Shown here: positions 10,535-20,839 of the stretch, piece after piece
How the letters are laid out: each line of letters opens with the position of its first letter
Position numbering within the stretch: the stretch's first letter is position 1
NCBI GenBank assembly: GCA_018292915.2
Contig: JACVVK020000001.1
Span: 1,377,501-1,441,500 of the forward strand
Source of the DNA: Batillaria attramentaria
Taxonomy: Eukaryota > Mollusca > Gastropoda > Batillariidae
DNA length: 64,000 nt
Direction of reading: 5' to 3'
Translations under genes and position numbers: made by a program
Notes under the pieces: model-generated
Seen by the model: the letters and a program-made list of their open reading frames with translations, nothing else
Databases searched by the model: none
Told to the model about the DNA's origin: nothing

Positions 10535-10908
10535 TATGTAATAAGCGGCTAGCGTCTGTGTGTGTGTCTGTGTGTCTGTGTGTCAGGGGTTGGCGTCCAA
10601 AGTCAGCCGATTGCCACCAAATTTGCCATGAGCCTAGAGGGACACTTGGGGGATAACACAGGATAAAGAAACAAAATAAAGTCTATCAAGTTTGGTGAAA
10701 TTAATTCTGAATTTAGTTTTGCCACAAATAGTGTTTGAAATATAATAAGCGGCTAGCGTCTCTGTGTCTCTGTGTGTGTGTCTGTGTGTCAGGGGTTGGC
10801 GTCCAAACGAGTCAGCTGATTGCCACCACATTTGCCATGAGCCTAGACAAGTAACAACAAGTAAACTGGTATACATGTATACCCGAGCGAAGCCGGGTAC
10901 TCTGCTAG
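10535..10908 (+). mobile_element. Helitron-like 3' end with internal direct repeat
   Basis: Two ~100-bp direct repeats (10535-10640 and 10741-10845) share aataagcggctagcgtct, tcaggggttggcgtccaaa and gccatgagccta. The right end has the hairpin ACCCG-agcgaagc-CGGGT (10881-10898), six bases, then CTAG (10905-10908) followed by T. Helitrons typically end in a hairpin plus CTRR and insert before T. The 5' end (TC) was not located and no Rep/helicase coding is present, so it would be non-autonomous. Confidence 0.6.
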
Positions 10909-11396
10909 TTGTATTATAAGTGGCCTCGTGGAAGTCCGCGAATCAAAGAGACCACCATGTTAATCCCATTCATATTCTAGAATATGATGGCATTCTCAGA
11001 TTCCATGTAACGTACCCTGCTCCTGTTACCAGAAGTGATGGGTATAAGATTCGGAGGGGGTGGGGGAAGGTGTGTGTGGGGCAGAGCACGTGTCTCAGCC
11101 CATTTTACAACAAAGAAATATTGAGTTGACTCATTGGTTTGCTTCATGAGTTCGGTCACACCGACCGCATAACCGCTTGAGTCCGCTTCATTCACGTTTG
11201 GTTCCAAGGTGTAGGAGAGGTTTCCAAGGGACGACTTGCGTGGTGCCAGTGACACGAGTGTGCCGGCACGACACGTTGAAGTTGTTGGGGGGAGCAGGCG
11301 GAGAACAAAGCGGCCGTACGCCCTCGATTGTTTCTTTACGTCGTTTCCTGGCCTTTGGGGGCGATTCTGTTTGACCAAGTTGATCAGTTGCAGGGG

Positions 11397-11399
<3 letters not shown>
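10909..11399. other. unassigned stretch
   Basis: No gene or element recognised. Overlapping open frames here run into the adjacent (GT)n tract. Confidence 0.4.
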
Positions 11400-11493
<94 letters not shown>

Positions 11494-11551
11494 TTTCTTT
11501 CTGTCTGTCTGTCACTAATTAATACTAACCGCACAGATTATTGTCAAAAAA

Positions 11552-11629
<78 letters not shown>

Positions 11630-11750
11630 CGCGCGCGTGAGCATGTGTGTGTGTGTGTGTGTGTGCGTACGTGTGTGTCTGTGTGTATGTCTGTCTGTCT
11701 GTCTGTCTGTCACTAAATACTAACCGCACAGATTACTGTCAAAAAAACTA
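11400..11750. repeat. two (GT)n tracts with duplicated flank
   Basis: (GT)n at 11400-11491 and 11555-11620, the latter ending in GC alternation (11621-11637). The segment (t)gtctgtcactaa...aatactaaccgcacagatta...caaaaaaact occurs at about 11497-11555 and again at 11692-11749, so the microsatellite and its flank were duplicated together (~193 bp unit). Confidence 0.85.
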
Positions 11751-11952
11751 ATCCGTCATCACCAAACCTCATGGCACCTGGATTTGCAATCCGTGATCAG
11801 TTATCATGTACTCTTTAACACTCACGTGACACCTTTCCTGATTATCAACCAGTCAGAGTACGTTAAACATAAGTAAATCTTGTATGCGTGGTTCCGATTG
11901 GTTCAGCCAGAGGCAATACACAGACAGCCATTTTAGTTTGAGGTAAGGACGT

Positions 11953-12180
11953 CTTGCTAGCCGGCGTGGTCAAGTGGTTTGGTGCACTGCTCTCGCATTT
12001 TTATGTGCGAAGGGGTGTGAGTTCGAGTCCTACCCTACACGGGTGTGAAACATGTGCTAACTCCAAAACGTTGCCCGGTGCCTTTGTGAACAAGACCTGG
12101 GGGTGTACCCTGTCCATCACAGTCAAGGGTGCATGAAACGTGGCCGACCAGCATTGAATAATGTTCAGCTGGACTGTTTG
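11953..12180 (+). mobile_element. tRNA-derived SINE candidate, separate head type
   Basis: A-box-like GTGGTCAAGTGGTTTGG and B box GAGTTCGAGTCC lie 40 bp apart, as in Leu/Ser-type tRNAs with a long variable arm, followed by a ~120-bp unrelated body and then (GTTT)n. Only one copy is visible in this window. Confidence 0.55.
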
Positions 12181-12214
12181 TTTGTTTGTTTGTTTGTTTG
12201 TTTGTTTGTTTGTT
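12176..12214. repeat. (GTTT)n
   Basis: About ten gttt units at the end of the preceding SINE candidate. Confidence 0.95.
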
Positions 12215-12216
12215 TT

Positions 12217-12480
12217 TTGCTGCCACAACTGTTTGCCGGCTTCAGTGGTGTTCCTCCCTGGTAATGGGTGGAATCCACGGAGGGCTCGGAAGCTGATGTA
12301 ATTTTTATTATGCATGATGATGGAGATGAGGATGGTGGTAAGATGATGCTATGGAGGTCCGTGTGGTTTGGGACTGCGGGACAGGGCCGCATTCCACGCC
12401 TCCCGGCATTAACCAGGCCCGGGAACTACGGCGCCTGCGATGCCGGCCGTGTAATCATCCACATCATAAGACGTGTCATA
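12217..12480 (+). repeat. dispersed repeat F, copy 2
   Basis: First ~130 bp match 7965-8090 in reverse. The remainder (gggacagggccgcattccac...) is GC-rich and has no second copy in the window. Confidence 0.5.
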
Positions 12481-12594
12481 CCAAGGGAAGCACCCCCATA
12501 GTCGCACCCGTGAAGTGGGTGAAGCTCGGCTGTGTGGCAACAGCCTCCCCACTGGGCTCCTAGCACACCCGCTCAGGGTAGGAGCCGACCTAGG
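12481..12594 (-). mobile_element. SINE-2, 3' half (split copy)
   Basis: Continues at 13977-14071 after interruption by the LINE. The last ten bases ccgacctagg (12585-12594) are the left target-site duplication of that LINE. Confidence 0.9.
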
Positions 12595-13976
12595 TTAGTT
12601 AGTTAGTTAGTTATTTAGGGCTTAACGCCGCGCAAGCAACAAAGGCTAATTCGCGGCTCATGAAAGTCCCTTCCTGCCAGGTCCTATAAAACATAAAAAT
12701 TCCCACTTTAAAACAACATGTAAATAAATATGAAAAATCTATCGGGTCTTAAAAAAAAAATAAAAAAAAATTGGTTGGTCAGTGAAAGACTGAATGTTTG
12801 AAGTCTATAATTTATAGAACAGGTTGACCTCTTTCAGGAAACTGAAGATGCTGTCGGGAGGGACATCCCTGAACAGCACCTTCAGTGAATCTGCACAATA
12901 ATGTTTGGCACGGATCTCAGTGAGATCCGTACATGAAATTAGGAAGTGCTCAACAGTAAAAGACTCGTGGCATGGGACACACCAAGGGGGATCCTCCCCC
13001 TTCAACAGATGGGAATGGGTGATGTAGGTATGCCCAATGTGGAGCCGGCTAAGAACTACCTCCTCTCGCCGATTAGGTCGACAGCGAGGGAGGTTATCAC
13101 AGATGTTTGGAAGAACTTTGAACAGTTTGTTCTCCGGGAGAGCAGCCCATTGGGTCTGCCACTCCTTTCGAACAAACTCGGAAACTAAAGGTTTAAAATC
13201 AGAACAGGCCATGCGCTCATCCTCCACAGGGCCATCGCGAGCAGCATTCGCAGCCCGATCAGCGCACCTGTTTCCTCGAATGCCGACATGACCTGGGATC
13301 CAAATGAAAACAATGTCCTTGTTGTCGGCAATCAAGGATGCATGCAGTTCATGGATCAACACCAGAAGCGGGTGATCCAATCTTCTGCCATGCAGAGCCT
13401 GGAGAGCCGACAAGGAGTCTGACAAGATTAAAAAATTACAATCAATAGACTGGTATACGTGCCGAAGTGCGAGTAAAATGGCCCGCAGTTCAGCACTGTA
13501 CACAGAACTACCGTTCGCTAAGCGTCTAGTAAAAACACGACCGTCCATGACTGCAGCAGCCCCAACACGACCATCCTCAGACTTGGACCCGTCGGTAAAG
13601 ATCCGGCGGAAGCCCGGGAAGTCGGCCAGGATCTGCTGCAGCCCATGAAGATAGATAGTATCTGGGGTCTGATTTTTTTTGTGGATGGTCAGGTCCAGCC
13701 TGACCTCAGGGGTGGGAAGTGTCCAGGGAGGGGTGGTTGGAAACAGAGTTTCCTCAACAGTGTCAATATCTATTCCGGCCTCCTGTAAAAGGGGTCGGAC
13801 GCGGAGGGACAGGGGTTTAGGTTCATTTTTATGAACATCAAAAAGGTCCTCACAGACTGGGTTAAAAACACAGTTATGGGCAGGGTTGTCCGGGTTAGCC
13901 TTCAGCTTCAGGACATAGTTGAGCGTGAGACGAGTGCGGCGGAGCGCCAGAGAGGGTTCACCCGCCTCAGCATACA
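12595..13976 (-). mobile_element. 5'-truncated RNase H-bearing LINE inserted in SINE-2
   Basis: The element lies between two copies of ccgacctagg (12585-12594 and 13977-13986). On the minus strand its 3' end is a TAAC-repeat tail (seen as ttagttagttag from 12595) preceded by a 3' UTR with cttgcgcggcgttaagccc. Only the C-terminal coding part is left; the 5' end is truncated, as is usual for target-primed reverse transcription. Shorter copies of the same 3' tail lie at 29618-29693 and 38801-38859. RNase H plus a C-terminal zinc knuckle fits I-superfamily LINEs (I, Nimb, Outcast and relatives); the precise clade is not determined. Confidence 0.9.
12805..13976 (-). CDS. LINE ORF2 C-terminal part: RNase H domain and CCHC knuckle (partial)
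   Basis: An uninterrupted ~390-codon frame ends at TAG (12805-12807). The apparent first codon is GTG at 13977-13975, overlapping the TSD; there is no real start, only truncation. Residues ~1-40 (AEAGEPSLALRRTRLTLNY) match the linker after the reverse transcriptase. Residues ~125-245 form an RNase H domain with all catalytic positions: D129 in FTDGS, E163 in SAELRA, D187 in LSDSLSA and H230/D240 in WIPGHVG...CADRAA. Near the C-terminus C333-x2-C336-x7-H344-x4-C349 forms a zinc-knuckle motif. The domain removes the RNA strand during reverse transcription. The intact frame and conserved active site point to a fairly recent insertion. Without reverse transcriptase it cannot be autonomous. Confidence 0.92.
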
Positions 13977-14071
13977 CCGACCTAGGTAGGAAAAATCCCG
14001 CTTGCCTCGGCTGGGACTCGAACCCGGGTCTCCCGGTCCGAAGTGCTAACCACTACACTACGGGGGCCGGT
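13977..14071 (-). mobile_element. SINE-2, tRNA-like 5' half (split copy)
   Basis: Contains the head with GGTTCGAGTCCCAG B box and GTAGTGTAGTGGTTAGCACTT; starts with the right TSD of the LINE. A 7-bp deletion distinguishes it from the 7.2 kb copy. Confidence 0.9.
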
Positions 14072-14879
14072 CAGCTGGACTGTTCAGTTAAGGTCACTGT
14101 CCCTTCCACCCCGATGACCTGCCCGTTAGGGACGTCTCCAGTCACACCTTGTGGCGTGGGCCGTTAAACTCAACTAACCAGCCTAGCCCTGCACCTAGTG
14201 TACCCTGTCTGAGTGTCAACTTGTCCCCAAAGACTATCTTCCATCAAATCAGCGATACCAGTACTCAACTACAAGCTCAGTGTCAGAGCGCCCGGGCGCC
14301 AAAGCTTCGGCCAACATTTCCCCCCATATCATGATTTGAATACAACACCATACAACGATAACGCGCAGACCCCCAAAAAAACAAACCCCCGTTCACTGAG
14401 GCTTTATTGAGACATGAATGCGAAAGCCGTGTACGTGCAATGTAAGTGAGAATGATATTAATCCTATAACCCGACTCAAACAAGTCATAAACAGAAAAGT
14501 GATGCTTATGCTTCACCTTCCAAGCCAGACAATGCTCCATCGCTATAGTGGCCATCTGTGAAAGGCTTTGTGTAAACAAAGCATTAATGGGCAAGTATCA
14601 CATTTTTATTGCCCCCCACTTTAAAGAAAGCTCGCCATTTCTTTGGCACGTATGTGTATGAATTATATGATGAGGCGTTTGTGATGGTGACTGCGTTGAT
14701 GTGTGTGTGTGTGTAGTGTAAACGACGGAACTACAGTACACTTGAACGAATGACCCTAGTAATAACAGGAGAGACACACCCCCCCCCCCCTCAAATAATC
14801 TGTTAAAACACTGACAGATTGATTTGTCTGTTCGTTCGTTTGGTCGTTTTTTTATTTTGTTCGTACATAAAATTATTTG
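14072..14879. other. unassigned stretch
   Basis: No gene or element recognised. Contains a short poly-C run near 14780 and GTTC/GTTT-type runs leading into the next array. Confidence 0.4.
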
Positions 14880-15530
14880 TTAGTTCGTTTTTCAGTTTTT
14901 TTCTTTAGTTCATTCTTTATTCATTCTTTGGTTTCTTCTGTATTCATTCTTTAGTTCGTTCTTTATTCATTCTTTAGTTCGTTCTTTATTCATTCTTCAG
15001 TTCGTTCTTTATTCATTCTTTAGTTCATTCTTTATTCATTCTTTAGTTCATTCTTTCTTCATTCTTCAGTTCGTTCTTTATTCATTCTTTAGTTCGTTCT
15101 TTATTCATTCTTTAGTTCGTTCTTTATTCATTCTTCAGTTCGTTCTTTATTCATTCTTCAGTTCGTTCTTTATTCATTCTTTAGTTCGTTCTTTATTCAT
15201 TCTTCAGTTCGTTCTTTATTCATTCTTCAGTTCGTTCTTTATTCATTCTTCAGTTCCTTCTTTATTCATTCTTTAGTTCCTTCTTTATTCATTCTTTAGT
15301 TCATTCTTTCTTCATTCTTCAGTTCGTTCTTTATTCATTCTTTAGTTCGTTCTTTATTCATTCTTCAGTTCGTTCTTTATTCATTCTTCAGTTCGTTCTT
15401 TATTCATTCTTCAGTTCGTTCTTTATTCATTCTTCAGTTCGTTCTTTATTCATTCTTCAGTTCGTTCTTTATTCATTCTTTGGTTCCTTCTTTATTCCTT
15501 CTTTAATTCGTTCTTTAGTTCGTTCGCTCA
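14880..15530. repeat. 23-bp tandem array
   Basis: Unit agttcgttctttattcattc + ttt or ttc, period exactly 23 bp (for example unit starts at 15137 and 15160), about 28 units with ttt/ttc and cgt/cat variants. Pyrimidine-rich on this strand. Confidence 0.95.
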
Positions 15531-15769
15531 ATCGCCCGTTGGTTCGTTCGTCTGTTAAGTGTGGCCGGTAAGGCTGATTAACCTCCCAATGAAATAGTGC
15601 TTGCTGTCTCTTACAAGATTAAAACAGTCTTCATGAAAAAAAAATGGACTTCGTATTAGATTAATCTGCAGATCCAAGTTTCCTCTACTATGTGCGCTCG
15701 ATTTCTGAAAGAGTAAAAGTCTGTAGAGGTCTTTTTGAGTGTCTCCAGTCTTTGACACCACCCCGGCGC
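15531..15769. other. unassigned stretch
   Basis: Nothing recognised. Confidence 0.4.
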
Positions 15770-15944
15770 GGGGAGCCGCGATAGCAGAATGGTAGAGCGC
15801 TGGACTTACAATACTCGTGTCGTGAGTTCTAGTCCCAGCTGGGGCCAGATATTTGTGCTGGCCTTTTTCTCGTTGCCCCGTCTTTGCTATTACCCTTACG
15901 TGGTGGGAAAGGACGTTAAACTCCCAAACACCCACCCACCCACC
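15770..15944 (+). mobile_element. SINE-1 with probable short TSD
   Basis: Diverged head (gagccgcgatagcagaatgg) with complete body and tail. Candidate TSD c(c/t)ggcgc at 15763-15769 and 15945-15951. Confidence 0.85.
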
Positions 15945-15956
15945 CTGGCGCTGCAC

Positions 15957-16067
15957 ATGACACGTTCACCCTCCACACACCCATCCACCCTTCTCTATTG
16001 CCCATCCACCCTTCTCTATTGCCCATCCATACCCATCCACCCTTCTCTATTGCCCATCCATACAGAA
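15957..16067. repeat. short tandem repeat, cccatccacccttctctattg type
   Basis: Three 20-22 bp units with a shorter cccatccata variant between them. Confidence 0.8.
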
Positions 16068-16204
16068 GACGTAAAAGAAAAAGTTAAAAGTTGCAAAGTG
16101 ATATGAAAGTTGTGAGTGCAAGACCTGGACACGTCTATCCTGGGAACAAAAAAAAAATAGTGCTGTTGTTTGGGTGTTTTGTTTTTTTTTTGTGGGTTTT
16201 CTTT

Positions 16205-16293
16205 CCCCTCGTTGCCCCGTCCTTGATTTCACTCTCATGTGGTGTAAAAAGACGTTAAACCCTTAAGCAATCGAATGATCCATCACACACACA

Positions 16294-16323
<30 letters not shown>
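16205..16323 (+). mobile_element. SINE-1 3' fragment, then (CA)n/(CT)n
   Basis: 16205-16262 carries tcgttgccccgtccttgat and gtgtaaaaagacgttaaac without a head. (CA)n and (CT)n follow at 16284-16323. Confidence 0.65.
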
Positions 16324-16326
<3 letters not shown>

Positions 16327-16329
16327 CTC

Positions 16330-16803
16330 GAATACCCATCCTTTGTTTAAAGATCTAAGCTCCAAACAAAAAGCTTTCCGAAGTGTGAAAAAAAATTACA
16401 GAGTCGACCGTGCAAGCACAGTCAACTCTGTCACAGTTGCAGAGTTCACACAGTGTCCAGAAACAGCGACAAAACCGTGCCGAAACACTGCCCTCACTTC
16501 CTGTCGGGCTCCGTCCACGCTACTGTGCACATCCCCGTGCAACCCGGCTGATTATGTGACCACGCCGCGGATACGTCAGTTTAGACGACTGAGCGATGTT
16601 GGATATGGCGCAAGCTATGCTACTATCGGTAAGTACACGTATTGAAAAGCAGTTTTGTTTCTTGCGTAAACATTTCAGCTCGAGCTGGTGTCAGATTTAT
16701 GATACACCCACCAGCAGATCGCAGTAGACATGATTAGAGAATTTGAGCGTCAGATCAGGTGTTAAACTGCATTCAAGACAAGCCCTCGATCCAATACTAT
16801 TGA
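16330..16803. other. unassigned, CpG-containing stretch
   Basis: The segment 16380-16470 weakly resembles 7000-7105. A short frame atggcgcaagctatgctact at 16605-16628 runs into a consensus-like GTAAGT at 16629, which could be a tiny first exon, but nothing else supports it. Confidence 0.25.
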
Positions 16804-17156
16804 TCAGACAGCTGATCTGTACCATGTACCCAGGTGGTAAAGTGGAGAAGACCGTGTGAACAACCAGGGCAAAGCGGATGGCGGATAAAAATCAGGGGGC
16901 GTAAATCTGAATGCAGTGAATACATTCTTCTCAGTGTCAAGATACAGGCCACGTAAACGCTTGCGCAGGCCAACTAGACATTTTGCCAGTTCAGCAAAGG
17001 TGAAGAACCGCGCAAGACTTGGGCTGCAGTGCGTGTGGACTGACAATCGCTGTCGCCGTCCTTGCTATAGCTGAACTCCGGAACTAGCAGCCGTAGTTTG
17101 TGATTGCATGACACCAGACTTCTGAAAGTTCCGATCGTATATGGTCCAAAATGCAC
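16804..17156 (-). pseudogene. possible coding remnant in two frames
   Basis: Two minus-strand frames overlap at ~16974-17046: the upstream one ends ...LLNWQNV, the downstream one contains LARFFTFAELAKCLVGLRKR and YPPSALPWLFTRSSPLYHLG. Both look protein-like and have no repeat composition, which suggests one frame broken by an indel. I do not recognise the family; chance is a real alternative. Confidence 0.25.
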
Positions 17157-17280
17157 ATCTCCTGCTAACCGCTACCTTTCAAATTTGTGCGCACTCATGA
17201 ATATATTATAATTGTGTCAAACGAGTTGGGTTCGTCCACGTTTGTTGACACACCCATCATTTGTGTTGATGTTGGTTGTT

Positions 17281-17437
17281 TTTTTGGTTTGTTTTGCACC
17301 GTCACTCTGGAACGCACTACCTGCCGGCCTGAGAGATCAGTCGGACATAGATCGTTTCAAGTCTGACTTGAAAACGTATCTGTTTCCGGCTGGCTTTCGA
17401 CTAAGCCCACTTACCTCATCCTGATTCATCTGCTCTG

Positions 17438-17468
<31 letters not shown>

Positions 17469-17588
17469 TGTGTGTGTGTGTGTGTGTGTTGGTACGAGTG
17501 CGGGAGTACGCGCATTGAGTCACTCTGTGAGAATTTTAATTTTGCGCTATATAAGTACAATTCATTATTATTATTATTATTATTATTT
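17281..17588 (+). mobile_element. LINE 3' end with (GT)n in the 3' UTR
   Basis: Frame ending near 17424 includes FAPSLWNALPAGLRDQSDID followed by RFKSDLKTYLFPAGFR, the W-N-x-L-P / F-K-x-x-L-K-T terminus. The (GT)n tract at 17438-17489 is followed by cgcgcattgagt...tttgcgctatataag and ATT repeats. Confidence 0.8.
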
Positions 17589-17629
17589 TGTTTTGATGGA
17601 GGGAGAGGGGGGGTGAGTAACGGGGAGAG

Positions 17630-17775
17630 GGGGGTGACTCATCGCACCACGTGATTCTGATGTGTTATGACATGTTTGTGAGTGAATGCACGCCATTCAC
17701 GTGTGTTGCTGTGCAGCGTTTTGGGTAAGTCACCTTTATTAATTGTGTCCCATTATTATTTATTATTAATCTGCC
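17630..17775 (+). repeat. dispersed repeat D, copy 3
   Basis: Shares cgcaccacgtgatt, the attcacgtg block and an ATT-rich right end with 1676-1835. Directly follows the LINE tail at 17588. Confidence 0.55.
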
Positions 17776-17969
17776 AGCTGCATGTACGACCCAAACAGTC
17801 AGTATTCAAATCGTAGACTACACTAAATTCTAAAGTTTGGTGATGATTTTACAAGTGGCTTCACAGTTACCAAACATGTCGTAAGAAATAAGTACTGTGT
17901 ATGGAACTTGGCACAAAACCAAAGGCAGACGGCGGTCACCGATTTACAAACTTAACTCCAAAACGAAAC
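17776..17969. other. unassigned stretch
   Basis: Nothing recognised. Confidence 0.4.
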
Positions 17970-18050
17970 GGGGGAGCCGGGGTGGCCGAATGGTAGAGCG
18001 TTGGACTTCCAATGCTCAGGTCGTGAGTTCGAATCCCGATCGTAAGCAAA
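17970..18050 (+). mobile_element. SINE-1 tRNA-like head only
   Basis: Near-perfect head (gagccggggtggccgaatgg to gagttcgaatcccg), but the body stops at caaatattt; the remaining 3' part is unrelated. Confidence 0.8.
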
Positions 18051-18329
18051 TATTTAAACACAATCCTCGGGCTGGCGATGGTACCATTTCTAAAGATCAA
18101 ATGACACGTGCAAGTGGTGTAAGATGACATGAAGATATAAACAGGAACAAAAGCGGGGAAACTGTCAAATGTTGCAAGAGAATTTCATACGCCTCGTGGT
18201 TTGGAGCAGAGTCACACACCTGTGCCAGTGTCAGATTCCGCACAAGCCCTGTCTACCAAATTTTAAAGTTAAAAAAAAAAATGCTTTGGGTTTAGAAGAT
18301 AAGGAAGGCGTTAAGGGGGAGGGGGGGGT

Positions 18330-18330
18330 A

Positions 18331-18422
<92 letters not shown>

Positions 18423-18435
18423 GTGTGTGTGTGTT
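18330..18435. repeat. (GT)n microsatellite
   Basis: About 100 bp, nearly perfect. Confidence 0.97.
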
Positions 18436-18476
18436 TGTGACAGGCAGACAGACGGACAGACAGATAAACTGAGGGA

Positions 18477-18647
18477 AGGTGGGTGGGTGGGTGTTTGGGG
18501 GTTTAACGTCCTTTTCCACCACATAGGGGTGATATCAAAGACGGGGCAACGATGAAAAAGCCAAATATTTGGCCCCAGCCGGGATACGAACTCACGACCC
18601 GAGCATTGGAAGTCCAACGCTCTACCATTCGGCCACCCCGGCTCCCC
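18477..18647 (-). mobile_element. SINE-1, full length with TSD
   Basis: Direct repeat gataaactgaggga at 18463-18476 and 18648-18661 (14 bp). Confidence 0.94.
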
Positions 18648-18661
18648 GATAAACTGAGGGA

Positions 18662-19334
18662 GAGAGACGAATGAAAGGAGACAGACAGACACACAAACAA
18701 GAAGAAAAACAAACAAACAAGCACGCATACAGCCAGCCAGACCCACCTTTGTTCACGACGAGGAGCGAAGGTCAAGCTTAGTTCATGATCCTTGCGGGTC
18801 ATGTAGAACAGTTTACGCCCGCCTCACGAAACACGCAGCCTCAAGCCAACACGACTTTGAACATCGTAAAACGTTATCATCCCCCCCACTCAAAACCACA
18901 CTTCACTTGGCACATGTCTTCAACCTTTCTGGCATACCAGCCCACGAAACTCGGCCTCAGAGCATGCGATTCAAACCCCATCTCGAACTGAACCGACGAC
19001 GTGGTAACTTCACATTGTAAGCCAGATAATAATGACGGCCGAGGAATAACTGAATGGTCGTTATGAATTGTGCGCGGCATAACTGGACGCTCTGAAATAA
19101 AATGCATGACGACATAATATGCTGATGCCCTGGTGCAAAAATGTCAAGTATGTCCTACTTTACTGGATGACTGAGAATGCATTCCAAGCTCCTTGTCCTC
19201 AGTAAGATTAACACATGTCGCGGTTCCCATTCAATTTGCGTTCAGGGTCATCGACGAGTATTTAAAACACACGCGGGGGATAGACAATAACACAACTATT
19301 GTACTTTAAAAGGGCATTCAAAACAGTTTACTGT
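18662..19334. other. unassigned stretch
   Basis: A short purine-rich part (18662-18720) then mixed sequence. No gene recognised. Confidence 0.4.
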
Positions 19335-19650
19335 AATGTCCTCCCGTCACCACCCTCGTCGCTGTCGTAGCCGTCATTATTTATCCTCGTCGTCGTCGTA
19401 ATAGTCGTCATCAAAGCCGTCATCGTGATTGCCCATGTCATCGTCGTCGTCATCAATCGTCACGTTACCGTCATCGTCAGAATAACAGTGGTCACCAGTC
19501 ATTGCGATCGTGATCATTGTCAACGTTCCCGTCAACGTTATAACTGCCATTTTGATCTGCCGTCATAATCACCGTCACCATCTGTATCATCGTTGTTGTC
19601 ATCATGTTCATGATCATCAACACCGTCATCGAGAGAGAGAGAGAGAGAGA
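19335..19650. repeat. degenerate GTC/ATC trinucleotide region plus (GA)n
   Basis: Repeated gtcgtcgtc, gtcatcgtc and atcatcatg words over 300 bp, an old cryptic trinucleotide repeat; (GA)n at 19631-19652. Confidence 0.7.
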
Positions 19651-19654
19651 GAAG

Positions 19655-19822
19655 GATGGGTGTTTAGGGGCTTAACGTCCTTTTCCACTACATAAAGACG
19701 GGGCAACGAGGAGAAAGGAAGCACAGTTTTTTTGGGTTTTTTTTGGTTTGTTTGATTTTTCTTGTTTGTTGTTGGCGGTGGTGGTGGGGGGGGGGGTGCT
19801 CCTAGCCAGGGTTAGAACTAGA
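19655..19822 (-). mobile_element. SINE-1, diverged and interrupted
   Basis: 3' part (ttaacgtccttttccactac, acggggcaacgagg) at 19655-19720; head trace ccagggttagaactaga at 19804-19820; between them T- and G-rich sequence (19725-19797). GA repeats flank both sides. Confidence 0.6.
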
Positions 19823-19910
19823 GAGAGAGAGAGAGAGAGATTAATTGAATTGGTTTATTTTATAGGCCATTGGGCCCATGCAAAGGTTGGTGGGTATGGG
19901 GTATACATGT
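19823..19910 (-). mobile_element. probable LINE-like 3' end with (CT)n tail
   Basis: Minus strand reads ...cctataaaataaaccaattc aattaat, then CT repeats (19820-19840). AATAAA-type signal just before the tail. Confidence 0.4.
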
Positions 19911-20017
19911 AAACGGCAAGACTCACATAATAATTACAGTGACATAATTATGCACATGTACGGCAGTACTGCAGGAAACAACAACAGACGTAATTAACTG
20001 GAAATAGTTCTACGTTG

Positions 20018-20038
20018 AGAGAGAGAGAGAGAGAGAGA

Positions 20039-20096
<58 letters not shown>

Positions 20097-20105
20097 GAGA
20101 CACAC

Positions 20106-20138
<33 letters not shown>

Positions 20139-20140
20139 TG
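20018..20140. repeat. (GA)n, (CA)n and (CAGA)n microsatellites
   Basis: (GA)n 20018-20040, (CA)n 20041-20093, caga units 20110-20138. Confidence 0.95.
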
Positions 20141-20839
20141 CTATACATCGACATCATTTCGATTATCGAAATTTCCCCGATGTAAACAACGCGTATGACC
20201 TTACTGGGTTCTGCTGGGGGGGGGGGGGGGGCAATGGTTTTAAACAAGGACAAGAGGACACAAGGGCTGGTCAGGTACTGATAGCGTTCACTATACCGTC
20301 CCATAGTTCTGTGTGTTCGTAAAAGTAACATCGTAATTCAGACCTCACAGACAACACTCACATACTGTGGCACTTGTAATTGTTGTATATATATGGCATT
20401 GCAGACCTGGCACAGGGGGCGTACGGTCACTGAGCCATCGTGGATCCTGATTGTGGGAGAGGTATTTCCGCTGGACATAGCTCGTAAGAAGTAGTATTTT
20501 CAATGTTTCAATGGATGTTAAAACCCTCTATGTCCGTAACGCCACTGAGATGAAAACCTGCCGCTTTTGAAGCTCTAATGTTGTTAGCCAGCTAGAAGCG
20601 TGTTTCATTTGAACATCGCGACCGCTTTCGTGACTTTGTGGCTTCTGATGTAGAGAAATGCCTTCTTTAAGCTAACGACCCGTTCCTGAACAGACTGGGA
20701 CACGACAAACCCTCTAAAAATAGCCACCAATCAGCGCCGTCTACCTGGTTCTCAGTCCGCCACGAAATAACGTCTGCTCAGTACGCCGTACACTCTAGAG
20801 CAACATACATGTATGCCGACCACAGGTGCTATAATTATT
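20141..20839. other. unassigned stretch
   Basis: Poly-G run at 20217-20231. Otherwise no gene or element recognised. Confidence 0.4.

Noticed and set aside
13975..13977. Start codon for the RNase H protein
   Set aside because: The codon is GTG at the truncation point next to the target-site duplication; the true N-terminus is missing.
18785..18991. Short open frames in unassigned stretches (for example 18.8, 27.8 and 42.7 kb)
   Set aside because: Lengths of 60-80 codons are expected by chance at this base composition.
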